Shown here one piece after another: positions 42,552 to 54,178 of a stretch of DNA of 64,000 bases. Position 1 is the stretch's first letter. Each line of letters opens with the position of its first letter. The position numbers and the translations under genes were made by a program. The stretch is taken from assembly GCA_963971575.1 (NCBI GenBank), contig OZ020616.1, positions 26,020,306 to 26,084,305 on the forward strand, given 5' to 3'. Source of the stretch: Liopterus haemorrhoidalis. Lineage: Eukaryota > Arthropoda > Insecta > Coleoptera > Dytiscidae. Under the pieces are notes generated by a model, which was given only the letters and a program-made list of their open reading frames with translations, made no database searches and was not told the origin of the DNA.

Positions 42552-45030
42552 GAGGAAGAAGGGGTACATTCGACCATGGGTTACTTTCAATCATATCTAA
42601 TATTTTTATGACTTTTAATATTACCGCTTAACATTTTGCTAGAGGCTCCATCTGTGAATATAGCTAGTATAGACCCATCTCCGTGTGCATATGTGTTTGT
42701 TTAGAAAAAATTCTGAATATTGGCATAAAAGGTAAGTTTTTACACTTTTACAATTTGCTACAGTTTCTCCTTGGCAATTACAGTTGATCAAATATTTGTG
42801 TGGCTTATTATTTACTGATATCATGATTAATAAACCCTAGTTTACCTCAAAATCGCCTCAAAACATCAACTTTGGTTGTTGATAATTGTTGTTTTATTCA
42901 AACACGTGCGAGGTACATTAGACCTACCTAGGTGGGAAACATTCGACCTGTGGTCGAAACTACTCCGTTTTATTTATTTTTTTCTTTTTCAGATGTCGCG
43001 GAAATATATTACCAAAACAGATAGATGCCATTAACGAAAATGCGATAAAAGAAGCAGTTATTAGTATCTTTAAAATAATACACTGTCAGAAAATATGCTG
43101 CTTTATCCTTCAATGTAAGAAGATCTACACTGAAGAGTAAAATAAAAAATATTTAAAAATAATATACAAAACAAGAATATCTAAGAAAATGTTCTACCAG
43201 CCTTGACTCAGGAAATGATACTGACAATGAATATGATTTACCAAGATATTCAAGTAAATATACAGTAAAGCAAGTATTCACAACCAATCAAGAGATCATG
43301 CCAGAAAAGTGTATTCAAAAATCATCAGATATCAATTATGACCTTACTTATAAAAACATACGAAAGCTTGCATATGATTATGCAAAAATATTGCTAGTTT
43401 GCAAATATCCACCAGAATGGGAAAAGCATGGTATTGCAGGCGAAGGCTGTCTACGAGGTTTTCTGGAAAGACATAAAACTTTGTCTCTTAGAATGCCAGA
43501 CAGTACAAGCCTTAGTAGAAGCACGGGCTTTAATAAACATAAAGTGGACCAATTTTTTAAAAATTATAAATCCGTTTTCGAAAGATTTCATTTTCCTCCG
43601 TCGAGAATTTATAATCTAGACGAAACCGGTTGTACAACAGTCATGCTAACCATAAAAGTTGAATCATTGTGTGCCAAAAACAAGTTTCGCAGGTAGCTTC
43701 CGCAGAACGTGGTGAGTCACATTAGGAATTATAAATGCCATTGGTCACTTTCTTCCTCCAGTTTATATTTTTCCCAGAATTCGGAATTTGGACAGTTAAA
43801 TGATTGAAGCACCAACATCCAGTATTTCTCTTGGCAATTAAAGTGGCTGGATGACCACAGAATTGTTTCCTTCTGTGCTTCAACACATAGTTGCTTAATC
43901 ACATCAAGTGTACCAAAGAAAATTCAATATTACTTTTATTAGACAATCATGAGTCTCATTGTTCTTTGGGGTCAATTCAGTTTTGTAAAGACAATGAAAT
44001 ATGTTTACTTAGCTCCCTCCCCCCCCCACACTACTCACCGCATACAATCCCTTGATGTTGACATTTACGCTCCCTTTAAATCCAATTGTGCAGTGACCTA
44101 TAACGACTGGCATATATCATATCCGGGGAAAACATTTACTTTAAAATGTATTCCACAACTGACAAAACTTGCCTTTTTGGTGTCATTTACAGCATCTAAT
44201 ATAACAAAGTCTTTTGAAACGACAGGTTTGTGGCCTTTAAATACATTAGCTTTTTCGGAAGAGGCTTTCATGCCCAGCTTTGTCACAGATAGACCACTGG
44301 TGGAAGAATACACCGAAGGCATAGAAAATATCGACACACCATTACAAGAATAGGTATCGCCCAAAAGTTCCGCTGAAAATGTTCTCTTTTGCAGTGGCCT
44401 TAATAACACCAAACACCAAACAGTGACTCCAAAACATATGCGACCCCTGCCTAAAGCTGCTTAAAGAAAGAAAAAAAGCAAGAGAGAACTTGGGAAATCA
44501 AGAATTTATACTGATACTCCTGAAAAGAAAAGGATTGAGGAACTACATTTGAAAAAAATGGAAAGAAAAGAAAGTTGAGGAGATGAAAAAAAAAAACGCA
44601 CACAAAGGCAACTACTGGGAGAGTTCGTCCGAAGAAGTAAGCGATGAAGAGATAGTATTTGATGATGATTCAAGTGATAATATGTCTGGGGCAATAGAAG
44701 ATGTGGATAAACTTGATATGCAAATAAAAGATTTTGTATTGGCAAAAATTTGTACAATAAAACATTTTAAATAGACAAAGTCCATTTATTATAATATGGT
44801 TGAAAGGTGGCTAAAACTATCCCAACGGTGGGGTACATTCGAACACTTTGCACCTTAATTTAAAAAAAAAGACTAAGAACTAACAAAAAGCAAGATTTGA
44901 CAAAAATTACTTTTTTAATTTGTTGGTTAAAGTATATTACTTGAAATGCTACAAAAAATAATCAGTTCTACCAGTAAATGATTTACAAAAAAATAAAAAC
45001 CAATTAATTGGTCGAATGTTCCCCTACCGA
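42552..45030 (+). mobile_element. pogo/Tigger-like DNA transposon, decayed
   Basis: Terminal regions share GGGG(T/A)ACATTCGACC in inverted orientation (left near 42561, right at ~45010-45024), with TA at about 42550 and 45031 as the likely target. The same motif recurs inside each end. The interior encodes a broken pogo-type transposase. Confidence 0.75.
43013..44775 (+). pseudogene. pogo/Tigger transposase pseudogene
   Basis: Cut-and-paste transposase of the CENP-B/pogo group. The N-terminal DNA-binding region (~42993-43300) is readable in fragments. 43298-43696 is the second binding domain and the start of the catalytic domain: WEKHGIAGEGCLRGFLERHK, LSLRMPDSTSLSRSTGFNK and IYNLDETGCTTV, where DE.G holds the first Asp. 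43700-43950 is broken by several frameshifts. 43949-44353 has the end of the catalytic domain with HRIQSLDVDIYAPFK and FETTGLWPLN. An acidic tail lies at 44583-44774. Confidence 0.85.
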
Positions 45031-45539
45031 TAAGTGTTAAATATTTTAAGTTGCTCGACTTCTGAGCTGACTGCGCTGTATCAGAAGATGAAAGGTGGTA
45101 TTCGGGATTTAAAGCCATGTCCTTGTGCTCCGTAGGTAACATCTTATCATGAAGCCACGGCAATAAATAATAAAAATAATAATAATAATGACGTTAATGG
45201 ACATGAATTTAGTAGCGTTCCATTACCAGGCAGCGTAAAGAGCAACAAGAGACAACGAGATTCGACCTGGCAGACTTTACTCCCGCTAGGGAAAGCGCTA
45301 AAGTATAACTCTTTCAGGAGAAGTACAACAGAGCTACTTGTTCTGTGAAACAAGGGGAGATAAACTTGTTAACAAAAGAACACATGAGTAAAAGTATGCT
45401 ATTTCGTGCTACCTATTATTCTTATATAAACAAGTACCAATTTGTAAGTACTAATTAATTGCTCACAATTGAGATGAACCTTGGGCAGAATGTATAGTGT
45501 AGAAAGGTAAAAATTCCATGCACTTAGCGGGGACAGAAC
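45031..45539. other. Spacer with a short TAA microsatellite
   Basis: No gene recognised. An AAT/TAA array lies at ~45163-45188; the sequence on either side may be LINE ends inserted into it, as seen at 50 kb. The last part may be 5' UTR of the next LINE. Confidence 0.4.
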
Positions 45540-45640
45540 GTGGAGTTCTGCTGGTCTTTAGTCGACTGTTTTTTTAAGGAGTTTTTTTTTTACCTAAATT
45601 TTTCAAAATATCATCCAACGCAGTTGAAAATTTACTGCCT

Positions 45641-46648
45641 GTGTGTAAAATTTGCAATAATAATTGTGTATACTATGACAATAATTGTATTAAGTGTTGT
45701 GGGTCTTGTAATTCAGACCTATATTTTTCCTGTTTCAAAATTGGCAAACGAGACATTAATATATTTTCGAAATATTCTAAAAACTTTAAGTGGTTGTGTG
45801 ATTCTTGTGAGTTACATAATGAAAAAAAGCTACTCTCAACAGTTCAAGAACTTACCGATAAAATTCAATTCATGTCAGGTGAGATGAAAAAACTGCAAAA
45901 CTGTTGTAAGTCCAAAAATAAGGATTCGGTAACTTACTCTCCAAAGCCATCATCCTTAATTTTTGATTAAGAGATGTCGCCACTAAATGGGTCAAATAAT
46001 TCACCTTTTGGGCAATCACTAAACGTCAATTGCTCGAAAATAAAATCCAACATTATGAAATTGAAACAAAACAGCAAAATTTCACCACGTTCACCGATAA
46101 ACAAAGACATTCTTAACCTCACTGATTTAAACACCAACGAGCCATCTCTTGGGAACCTGTCTAAAACAGTTGATGTAGATATTTCGGACCTCTTGGCTGT
46201 TCCGCCGACTATGATCTGTTATGCAATCATATTAACAAGCGTGCATACCGAGTCGCCGCATAACATAAGAAAAAACATCAAGGAAAAAAGTGATGTAAAT
46301 AGAAAGAAGCAAATGAAGATCGTGGGTTCTAGAACTGCTGAAGACCCTGAAGAGTTCCACTGTGCACCGTGCAAGTCCTGGCTACATGTCTGGAATGCTG
46401 CAAAAGGGACGAAGAGGCAACCATAACGTACATCGAGTCAAAATCAGCCAATGAGACTCCCATCCCAACTTGTAAAAAACTTCAATCCAAAGGGGACTAT
46501 GCTTCTTTTAAGGTTGATTTTGGCTCTGATCAAGTTGCCCAATGGCTCAATCCTAGTATGTGGCCGAAAGATGTTGTAAAACATTTTTTCCACTTGCGCC
46601 CAAGAAAACAAGTGAGGAAATAAGACTGTCAGTTGAAAACATCTACAA
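45641..46648 (+). pseudogene. LINE ORF1 with PHD-like zinc finger
   Basis: The start has regularly spaced cysteines (CKIC...C...CIKCCGSC...C...WLCDSCELH), a PHD-type finger as found in ORF1 of several Jockey/CR1-like elements, followed by a short coiled-coil-like stretch (VQELTDKIQFMSGEMKKLQ). After a stop at 45968 it continues in another frame to 46426, then 46369-46623 (SKGDYASFKVDF, QWLNPSMWPKDVVKHFF), an RNA-binding-like end. ORF1 probably ended just past the hAT insertion. Confidence 0.7.
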
Positions 46649-47251
46649 CAGTGGCGCAGCCAAGGAGGGGGCCGACGGGCCTGGGCCCCTCCCAGGACCA
46701 GCAGATTACACGGTGCTGCTCAGTAGTTCATTTTTAAATTACTTCATTGTAAACAATATTGGCATGATTTAGAGAATTGAACATAAGTAAGAGAAATATT
46801 GAGACTTCAAAAATATATCCCACGAAAAATATAAATAAATATTTATTTATCGAAGAAAAAATCAAGTGAAAGTTCTTGATACATGGATTAACAATTACAT
46901 TTTTTAATCAACAAATAATAGAATTATTATTTGATATAAACATTAATATCCAACAGCAGGGATATGAACTGATCGAACTGATTTGGGTCACAGTCTATTT
47001 TACATACAAAATGATAAGCAGTGACGGATCTTTAAATATCCTGAAGGGTTTTTTGACATTTTTTTATAAACAGAAAAGGAGAAGAGAGTATATTTTACAT
47101 TTTTAAATATATTTTTCCCTTAAATAAGCTCAAGTGATTTTGATTACCGCTTCAGGGGCCACAAAAAGTAAGGTTGAGGGCCGTCTGCGGCCCGCGTGCC
47201 CTCTAAATTTGAATCGGCCCTCCTCAAGACAAAGTCCTGGCTGCGCCACTG
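46649..47251. mobile_element. hAT MITE with perfect TSD
   Basis: 603 bp. Both tips read CAGTGGCGCAGCCA (inverted), flanked by the perfect 8-bp direct repeat ATCTACAA at 46641-46648 and 47252-47259. GGGGCC-rich subterminal regions occur at both ends. Discounting it re-joins ORF1 and endonuclease of the LINE. No transposase. Confidence 0.93.
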
Positions 47252-47259
47252 ATCTACAA

Positions 47260-49910
47260 TCTATATATTTGTTAACAGAATATCTAGAGCTTAAGAAATA
47301 AAACTCATCAGTTAGAAACAATTGCCGCAAATAATATGAAAATTGGTGTGTTTTGTATCTGTGAGCACTGGTTCCACCCTGAAGAAATAGAATTATATAA
47401 TATACATAATTTTAAACTTGATCTGCCTATTGCAGAGAAAATATTGGACATGGTGGAGTGTGTATATTTGGCAAAAGAAGCATTAATGTCACCAATTTCT
47501 CTAGGATTACTCAGTTCTCAATGGAGTATCATTGTGAAATCTGTGTATCTGAGTATCATTTACTGATCAAAACATAGTAAGAACTACAATATATAGATCA
47601 CTCGCAGGTAAATTAATTTTTTTTTTTAAATCTCTAGATGGTCTTATAAGCTTTTTGACAACCAAAAAATAGAATTTTATTATAAATTATGATTTTAATG
47701 TCGATCATTTTGCACAAGATACAAACTGCAAACTTTCTGTAGACACTATTGAAAATTATGGTTTGAATTTTTCACATAAAGAAGTGACTAGATACTCCTA
47801 CTTAAATAACGGTTCTTGTCTTGAAAATATTACCACTAACATTGACAAAAACAAATACGAGTTCCAGTCTTTGACGCGGCCATATCAGACCACTCTGGTG
47901 TATATTTTAAATTAAATATCGAAAATAGTGTAAACTGTGTTAAGAAAACTAAAGAAAAGTTTTGTAAACGCTTGACTGTAAATCAGTCCAATGGCGCCAG
48001 TACCGAACAAACATTCACTGTCGTTTTGAACACAATAATAAACTATGTCCAAAAATTTGTTTCATTTACAAGCTCCACTAATTCGAACAAAAAAATTAGT
48101 TGATACACTGACGAACTTCGTCAGATTAGAGAAACCTTATTTCTGTTGACAGAAATACAGATAGTAAAAAAGTCAGATAATATTAAAAATTTAATTAAAA
48201 ATACTAGGTTAATGTACAGAAAAAAAACTAAAATAATTCCAAACATACAATTTGTATGTTTGGAATAATACAAATAAATCTAAAGCTATGTGGAACATTA
48301 TTAATTCTGGGTTGAACACCAATCGAACGATCCCGTTTAATAACGAAAATAATAAGAGCGACGAATCTAACTATTTCTTATTTAGCTCAAAAAACTCATC
48401 TTACCAGATGTACAAATTCTGTCTTCCTTTGTCCCACTGACCCAACGGAGGTTAAGAAAGCAATCTATTCCTTGTCGAACAACAGTGCTAAAAATGCTTA
48501 TGGCTTGACTAGCGCAAACTTAAAAATTACTGCTGAGTACATAGCAACTCCACTACGCGCAATTATAAACAAAAGCTTTCAAACTAGCGTTTTTCCCGAA
48601 AAGCTTAAACTTTCTAGAGTTGTGCCTGTCTTTAAAGGGGGTGATGATAAATCGTATACAAATTACCGTCGCATTACAATCGTTTCATTACTCTCAAAAA
48701 ACAATTAAAATTATTTTGAAAAATAGACTGGATTCTTTCTTAGATAAAAATAAGATTCTAACAAGTAAACAGTTCGGATTTAGAACCAATCTGAACACGA
48801 CTAAAGCTGCAACTGAACTGGTAAATTTTGTAACAGACAGCTTTGAAGAACATTCGTCCATATGTGCCTTTTTTGTGCTCTGTCGAAAGCTTTCGACTGC
48901 GTACCACATGAAGCAAGATTGCTACAGAACTCGCGGTCCCTTAAAAAATATAATCGAATCTTATTTGACCAATAGAAGTCAATTTGTTATTTGTAATGGA
49001 ACTAAGTCTACTACTCGCACGGTAAATTTCGGATTCGGCCAAGGTACTATCATTGGGCCCCTACTATTTATAATATTTATTAATGACTTACCGGAAGTTA
49101 TAAAAAACAGCAATTCCGAACTCATACTTTATGCCGACGACATAACTCTACTAACAAAACATCAATCAGTTAATAGCTTGTAATTAGAATCTTCCGCGGT
49201 TGCTGAAAGGGCCAAAGACTGGTTTTCCGCAAATAAATTAACTTTAAATCCAGACAAAATCCAAAAACTTATATTTTCTTTAAACCGGATTGTATCAGAG
49301 AACATTGTCTATGGTGACCCAGTTAAGTTTTTAGGTTTCCACATTGACGGACATCTCACATGGGATTGTCACGTGAACAAATTGGCGTCCTGTCTAAAAA
49401 GAATTACTTTCGCGCTAAATAAATTAAAATCTTCAGTCTCTTATGCGCTTGTTCTACTTCAGTGTCTTTCAGTCTAAGTTGGGGTATGGCATTATGCTTT
49501 GGGGAGTCTGCAGTTCTATTGACTGAATTTTAAAAATTCAAAAACATGCCATAAGGCAAATTAATAATGCTCCATATAGAGCTCATTGTAGACCATTGTT
49601 TATTCGCAATAAAATTATGACTGTGTACAGTCTTTTTATTTATAATTGTTTACTGTATGTAAAAGAAAACCATACCAAATATGTAACAAACTCTGATAAT
49701 CATTCCTATGATACGAGACGTAAATTTGATATTCGATGTCCGAAAATCCGATTAACCATATCTAAAAATGGTATGTATTTGGCCACTCTCTTCTACAACC
49801 ATCTGCCTGAGACTTTTAAAACTCTTGACAAGAAAATCTTTAAAAACAAATTAAAAAATATTTTAACTGATACCTGTCTTTATGATTTTGACGACTTTGT
49901 TGTCTTTTAA
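47260..49910 (+). pseudogene. LINE ORF2: endonuclease and RT
   Basis: The endonuclease starts near 47280 (SLRNKTHQLETIAANN, CICEHW) with damage thereafter. RT: ~48440-48700 has SNNSAKNAYGLTS and FPEKLKLSRVVPVFKGGDD followed by the degraded NYRRITIVSLLS. 48715-49183 has SKQFGFRTNLNTTKAATELV, FGQGTIIGPLLFIIFINDLP and LYADDITLLT, the catalytic site. The thumb and C-terminus continue to 49910 with LTISKNGMYLATLFYNHLPE. A 14-bp palindrome at 48238-48267 adds a break. Confidence 0.8.
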
Positions 49911-49976
49911 GATCATATTTGACTTGTGTAAACATTTTCTGTAATGTATTCAACACTAATAAATATTATTATTATT

Positions 49977-50086
49977 ACGGGGTTAGTCAAGTCTTATTAT
50001 TATTATTATTTTGGGGTTTGTCAGGTCTTGACAAGCGTCCACTAATCTAAATTATTATTATTATTATTATTATTGTTATTATTATT
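49977..50086 (-). repeat. Two successive LINE 3' tails in an ATT/TAA array
   Basis: On the minus strand, GACTTGACTAACCCCG and then TGTCAAGACCTGACAAACCC are each followed by a TAA array. The second tail (50011-50050) repeats almost exactly at 50087-50126. This fits repeated, strongly 5'-truncated insertions of one LINE family into TAA repeats. Confidence 0.6.
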
Positions 50087-50409
50087 TTGGGGTTTGTCAG
50101 GTCTTGACAAGCGTCCACTAATCTCAAACTTCAGCAACCTTTTGAGCCGCGTCATACTAGAGACTAGTGGAGCTAAATACACACAACTGCATCCCAAACC
50201 CTGGCGATATGCAGCCGCGGAAATTACGCCAGATCCAGTGCCCGCACAATGCGGAGTGACCCGAGCAGCACTGCTTTCTGCATCCTGCAGATCAAAGAGT
50301 TGGCAGAAGATCTACAGGCGGGAATGGACTCGATTTCCCTTCGATAGGAGGCTTTCATGCCACCCAAAACACCAACTATCAGGACTACAAGCTTAACTTT
50401 ATACCCGGG
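50087..50409 (-). pseudogene. R4/Dong-like LINE C-terminus and 3' end
   Basis: Minus strand: KLVVLIVGVLGGMKASYRRE, IPACRSSANSLICRMQKAVL then LGSLRI, a C-terminal segment typical of R2/R4/Dong-type RTs (VGVLGG ... QKAVLLGS). It is followed by 3' UTR ending in TGTCAAGACCTGACAAACCC and TAA repeats. The upstream part disappears into the assembly gap. Clade assigned from motif memory only. Confidence 0.6.
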
Positions 50410-50609
50410 NNNNNNNNNNNNNNNNNNNNNNNNNNNNNNNNNNNNNNNNNNNNNNNNNNNNNNNNNNNNNNNNNNNNNNNNNNNNNNNNNNNNNNNNNNN
50501 NNNNNNNNNNNNNNNNNNNNNNNNNNNNNNNNNNNNNNNNNNNNNNNNNNNNNNNNNNNNNNNNNNNNNNNNNNNNNNNNNNNNNNNNNNNNNNNNNNNN
50601 NNNNNNNNN
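50410..50609. other. Assembly gap (200 N)
   Basis: Exactly 200 N, probably a scaffold gap of nominal size. It separates the R4/Dong-like fragment from a plus-strand LINE fragment, so the order across it is not certain. Confidence 1.
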
Positions 50610-50639
50610 ACATGGAGACATTAATATAAATAATAATAA

Positions 50640-51484
50640 ATTCCGACTTTCTTCTTTTTGCAGACGATTTGAAAATTTACCGAAAAATACAGTCTTTATC
50701 TGATGCCAATCTTCTTCAAAATGACATAGATAATTTTCATAACTACTGTACCACGAATAAATTATTCCTTAATTACGATAAATGCTCTATAATTTCTTTT
50801 ACTAGAAATCATAGTAGAAATTTATTCAACTACAATTTTGAAGGTACTGTCATCACAAGAACTGATGTTGTAAGAGACTTGGGCATTCTATTTGACTCTA
50901 AACTGTCATTTGATCCCCATGTAAATAATATCACAGCAAAGGCCTTCAAAATGCTGGGCTTTGTCATCAGGTCAACTAAAGATTTCAAATCAACTGCAGC
51001 CCTTAAGTCATTATACTTTGCCTATGTTCAGAGTAATCTTCAATTTGCCTCTGTCATATGGAACCCTCAGTACGATATTTATATAAATCAAATTGAACGT
51101 ATTCAAAAAAAATTCCTTAAATACTTATGCTTCAAAAATAATTACAACTATATCAATTATAATATATGTTGCGCCGAGTTTAATTTTCTCACACTAAAGG
51201 ATCGTCGCACTTTAACTGACATGAAAATTTTGCATAAGATTCTTAATAATCTATTATCATGTGTTGAACTGAAAAATTTAATCACTATTAATGTTCCAGT
51301 GTACAATACGCGATCTTCTTCGCTTCTTTGTATACCTTTTGCGAACACGAATTCTTATCAAAATTCTCCAATAGTCAGACTCTGTAGCACTTACAATAAT
51401 AATTTCTCAGATGTTAACATTACCAACGTGTCTGTTAAAATGTTCAATAAATATTGTAAGGACAAAATTTGTCATCAATATTAA
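50640..51484 (+). pseudogene. Jockey-like LINE RT, C-terminal third
   Basis: Starts inside the RT at FLLFADDLKIYR (catalytic FADD), then LFLNYDKCSIISFTR, VVRDLGILFDSKLSFDPHVN and the Jockey-type C-terminus. Open to 51484 with no lesion over ~280 codons. The upstream part is lost to the gap. The 3' UTR runs to an (AAATA)n tail at 51634-51663. Confidence 0.85.
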
Positions 51485-51633
51485 TAATATGTATTGTTAA
51501 CAGTCTATTACGTTTAACTATTTGTTGTATTCAACTACTTATTGTATTTCAAGTACAAATTTGTTTAATTATGTATTAACATTGTAATTATGTAGTAGTG
51601 AACACTTCGCTGGGCCTGTCCTGTTTGTGTTCC

Positions 51634-51663
51634 GAACAAAATAAAATAAAATAAAATAAAATA
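51634..51663 (+). repeat. (AAATA)n LINE tail
   Basis: About six AAATA units end the plus-strand LINE and join directly to the R4/Dong-like sequence on the opposite strand. Confidence 0.85.
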
Positions 51664-52161
51664 ATTGTGTCCGAGTCGGGTACGTTCAGAATGAGGCGAG
51701 AGAAGGGCTAGAAAATCCTCGCGGAGATTTTTTTCCGGTGAAGAGGATGTTATTCCTGCATAAACTGGGGAAGACCTAGTGGCTATCTGCCCACCTCCCG
51801 TTGGTGGGCTTGCAGATGTCGATGGCTGTACCGGTATTTGGGACAACCTTCTCGACTCTCTTCGTCTCGATCGCCTCATCCTGCGTCGCAGGCGTGCTAC
51901 TTGGTCGCGCAGATTTTGTTGCGTCATGAAGTCCAGCTCAGGATGATTTTCACACCATTGTGAGTGGACTCTGACCATGTAGCCCCTGCGATGGGGTGAC
52001 GGTGCCTCGTAAACCTGAAGCAGGTCTTCCTGCTCCTCGGGTGTCCACCTGTGGCGGGCCCGGCTAGCGGAATTGTAGCTTCGCCCAACTGTTTGTGGGT
52101 CCCCATCCGAGAAGGACCCGTTGTGGGAAGCTCTATAGTTTCTTATATTATCTTGAACCAT
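51664..52161 (-). pseudogene. R4/Dong-like LINE N-terminal region
   Basis: Starts at 52161 (MVQDNIRNYRASHNG). A Myb-like RHRWTPEEQEDLLQVYEAP and GYMVRVHSQWCENHPELDFM are followed by QQNLRDQVARLRRRMRRSRR, a basic stretch. This order (W..EE...L..CY, then a GY..R...W segment and LRDQ) resembles the N-terminus of R2/R4/Dong-type proteins, which carry a Myb-like DNA-binding region. It fades into LINE tail sequence at 51664. No RT motif is present. Confidence 0.6.
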
Positions 52162-52325
52162 TTATACGTTTCATGGGAAGGTTGGCCCCATGAAACGGTG
52201 GCAGGATTCATCGACCAGATGATAGGGTCGACGTTACCCCCAATTGGTTCCTGCCGTGGTAACAGTGTGGTAGCGATCCGGGGGGAAAGGGCGCTAAGCC
52301 TTTTCGGTCAAAAGACCGCCGTACC
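51664..52325 (-). mobile_element. R4/Dong-like LINE, 5' part
   Basis: Minus strand: a 5' UTR (52325-52162) bounded by an ATT/TAA array at 52328-52345, with a hairpin TTTCATGGG.../CCCATGAAA at 52170-52196, then an N-terminal coding segment. It is truncated on the left by the plus-strand LINE. Confidence 0.6.
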
Positions 52326-52343
52326 CCGATTATTATTATTATT

Positions 52344-52457
52344 ATTCAGGATACGTGGAATCATCAGGCCCAAAAGCTCGATATGGTCAGATGTTGCGAC
52401 CATTGCGAACTTTCCTTGCGTGATTCAGGGTTCGCGGGATCATCAGGCCCGAAAGCT
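52344..52457 (-). repeat. Two tails of another TAA-associated repeat
   Basis: ATTCAGGATACGTGGAATCA at 52344 and ATTCAGGGTTCGCGGGATCA at 52423 are diverged copies, both continuing CAGGCCC(A/G)AAAGCT. They lie between ATT arrays, the same arrangement as at 50 kb. Confidence 0.5.
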
Positions 52458-52480
52458 TAGCAAATAGCTTCCCCTGCGAA

Positions 52481-52482
<2 letters not shown>

Positions 52483-52545
<63 letters not shown>
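52483..52545. repeat. (ATT)n microsatellite
   Basis: A pure ATT/TAA run of about 60 bases. On the minus strand it directly follows the 3' end of the next LINE fragment. Confidence 0.95.
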
Positions 52546-52550
<5 letters not shown>

Positions 52551-52937
52551 GGTGGAATTAGTTTAGGTCTTAAACCATCCTCCGCTAGGTACTGCACTTC
52601 AGGCTTACCACAAGGTAGCACGTCATACGCGAATACCTGACGGGGAAAATACACACTGCCGCATCCCAGACCCTGGAGATGTGCAGCAGCGGCTAGTGCA
52701 CTACGCCGTGCGTCTCCAAAGTGCGTAAGGAACCAAGCAAACATGCTTTTTGCACTCTGCAGACCAAAGAGCTGGAAACTGATCTGCAGGCAGGAACGAT
52801 GTTAAGTTCCTGCTCGAAGGACGCCTTCGTTCCGCCTAGAACGCCCATAATGAGAACCACAAGCTTGATTCTGTGTTCCGGGTACATTTGACGAAGCTCA
52901 GACAAAAGGTCGGAGTATTTCTCTCGCTTTTCGACCT

Positions 52938-52940
<3 letters not shown>
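52546..52940 (-). pseudogene. R4/Dong-like LINE C-terminus, second copy
   Basis: Minus strand: EVEKREKYSDLLSELRQMYP, RIKLVVLIMGVLGGTKASFE, IVPACRSVSSSLVC and QKACLLGSLRTL, homologous to 50230-50409 but diverged. It continues with 3' UTR and ends at the TAA array. The TA microsatellite at 52941-52977 breaks its upstream side. Confidence 0.65.

Positions 52941-52977
<37 letters not shown>
52941..52977. repeat. (TA)n microsatellite
   Basis: Pure TA run of ~37 bases. Confidence 0.95.
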
Positions 52978-52980
<3 letters not shown>

Positions 52981-54178
52981 GTTCATTATTCATTTTCTTG
53001 CATCTTGATCTTTTAAGTTTCAGTTAATAACTTAATATCTCGTTAGCTGATCCCTCCATGTTTTGCGAAGTCTTCTCGTTGGTTGATTGATGTTCAATTT
53101 TCTTTAGCAGATATTAGTCTTCTTCCACTGTTATCGTCTACCTTTCATTACTTATATGATACTTGGCTCTGAGTGGTGGTCTTATAAATTTAAATAACAA
53201 AAGTTTATACAAGTTTTAAGAAAATATTGCTCACTTTTGTTACTACGATTTTTCCTTATACTTAGGGTTATGTAAATATGACCAAAAAAAACAAAATATA
53301 TATATGTGTGCCTGTCTTTCTTTGTGTCTGTCTTTTCAGTATAAATTGTGACCTAACGAATAAACAAAAAATTGAAATTTGGCAAACTTGTACAACTGTT
53401 TGACCCATGTATTGGAAATAATATATATATTTTTTAAATTAATGTGTGCTATCAAAAGAAAGTTCTTAAGACGTAGATGAAAGAATGAGAAGTAGCTTTT
53501 TAAAATTTCTTTATTTTAACACGATTTCAGCCAAAAATGTGCTAAAAATTATTAAATAAGTATTACAAATTAATATAGACCGGATCTGATAATTATTTCG
53601 AAAGTTATTTCTAACAACACTGTGCTAATAATATTAATCTGACTGGCTGGAGAACTGGAAGTTATAGCTGGGTCTTGATGCGAACGCATGTCAAATACAA
53701 ATATTTAAATGGAAGTACGTGGATTTTTGTTTTAATAGTTATCGAAATTTATGATGTATCCACAATTTATTATTCCTTACTAAATACCTACAAAATCCTA
53801 AACTGTTAAAAAAAATCACATTTCACATCAATTTTTTAAACAACGTAACTCTTAAGTTGGAAGATATAACGAAGGTATTAAATTCGTTATTTCCTGAGTG
53901 GAAGTACATTTTCCTGTCTCATCGACCATATCACAGTTCTAATCAGAATACTCATCAGTTGACGCACGCTTTTTCAGCATTAACGAATTAATTCAAACTC
54001 ACGTTTACGCACATTATTTCTCCAGCTTCGTCTAGATCCCCCTTTTGCTGACAGGCGATTCATTATTTTTAACGTGTGGTTCAGGAAAATCAACTAAATG
54101 CAATGAAATCAACATACTTTGTAAAAAATATAATAGTTAATATTTTGATTAAAGTTTTAACTTAAGTTACACTTTAAA
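52978..54178. other. Intergenic, no gene seen
   Basis: AT-rich sequence. A TGTCTGTCTTT-containing stretch at ~53305-53335 resembles the 5' regions of insect Helitron-type repeats, but no start or end could be fixed. Confidence 0.45.

Larger units (their letters stand above)
45540..49976 (+). mobile_element. Jockey/CR1-like LINE, split by a hAT MITE
   Basis: Order on the plus strand: PHD-fingered ORF1, a hAT insertion at 46649-47251, endonuclease, RT with the catalytic ADD, C-terminal region, and a 3' UTR ending in AATAAATATTATT. The 5' boundary is estimated. Several stops and frameshifts; inactive. Confidence 0.8.

Noticed and set aside
50224..50629. Frames crossing the N gap
   Set aside because: Ns translate without stops; only the flanking sequence has meaning.
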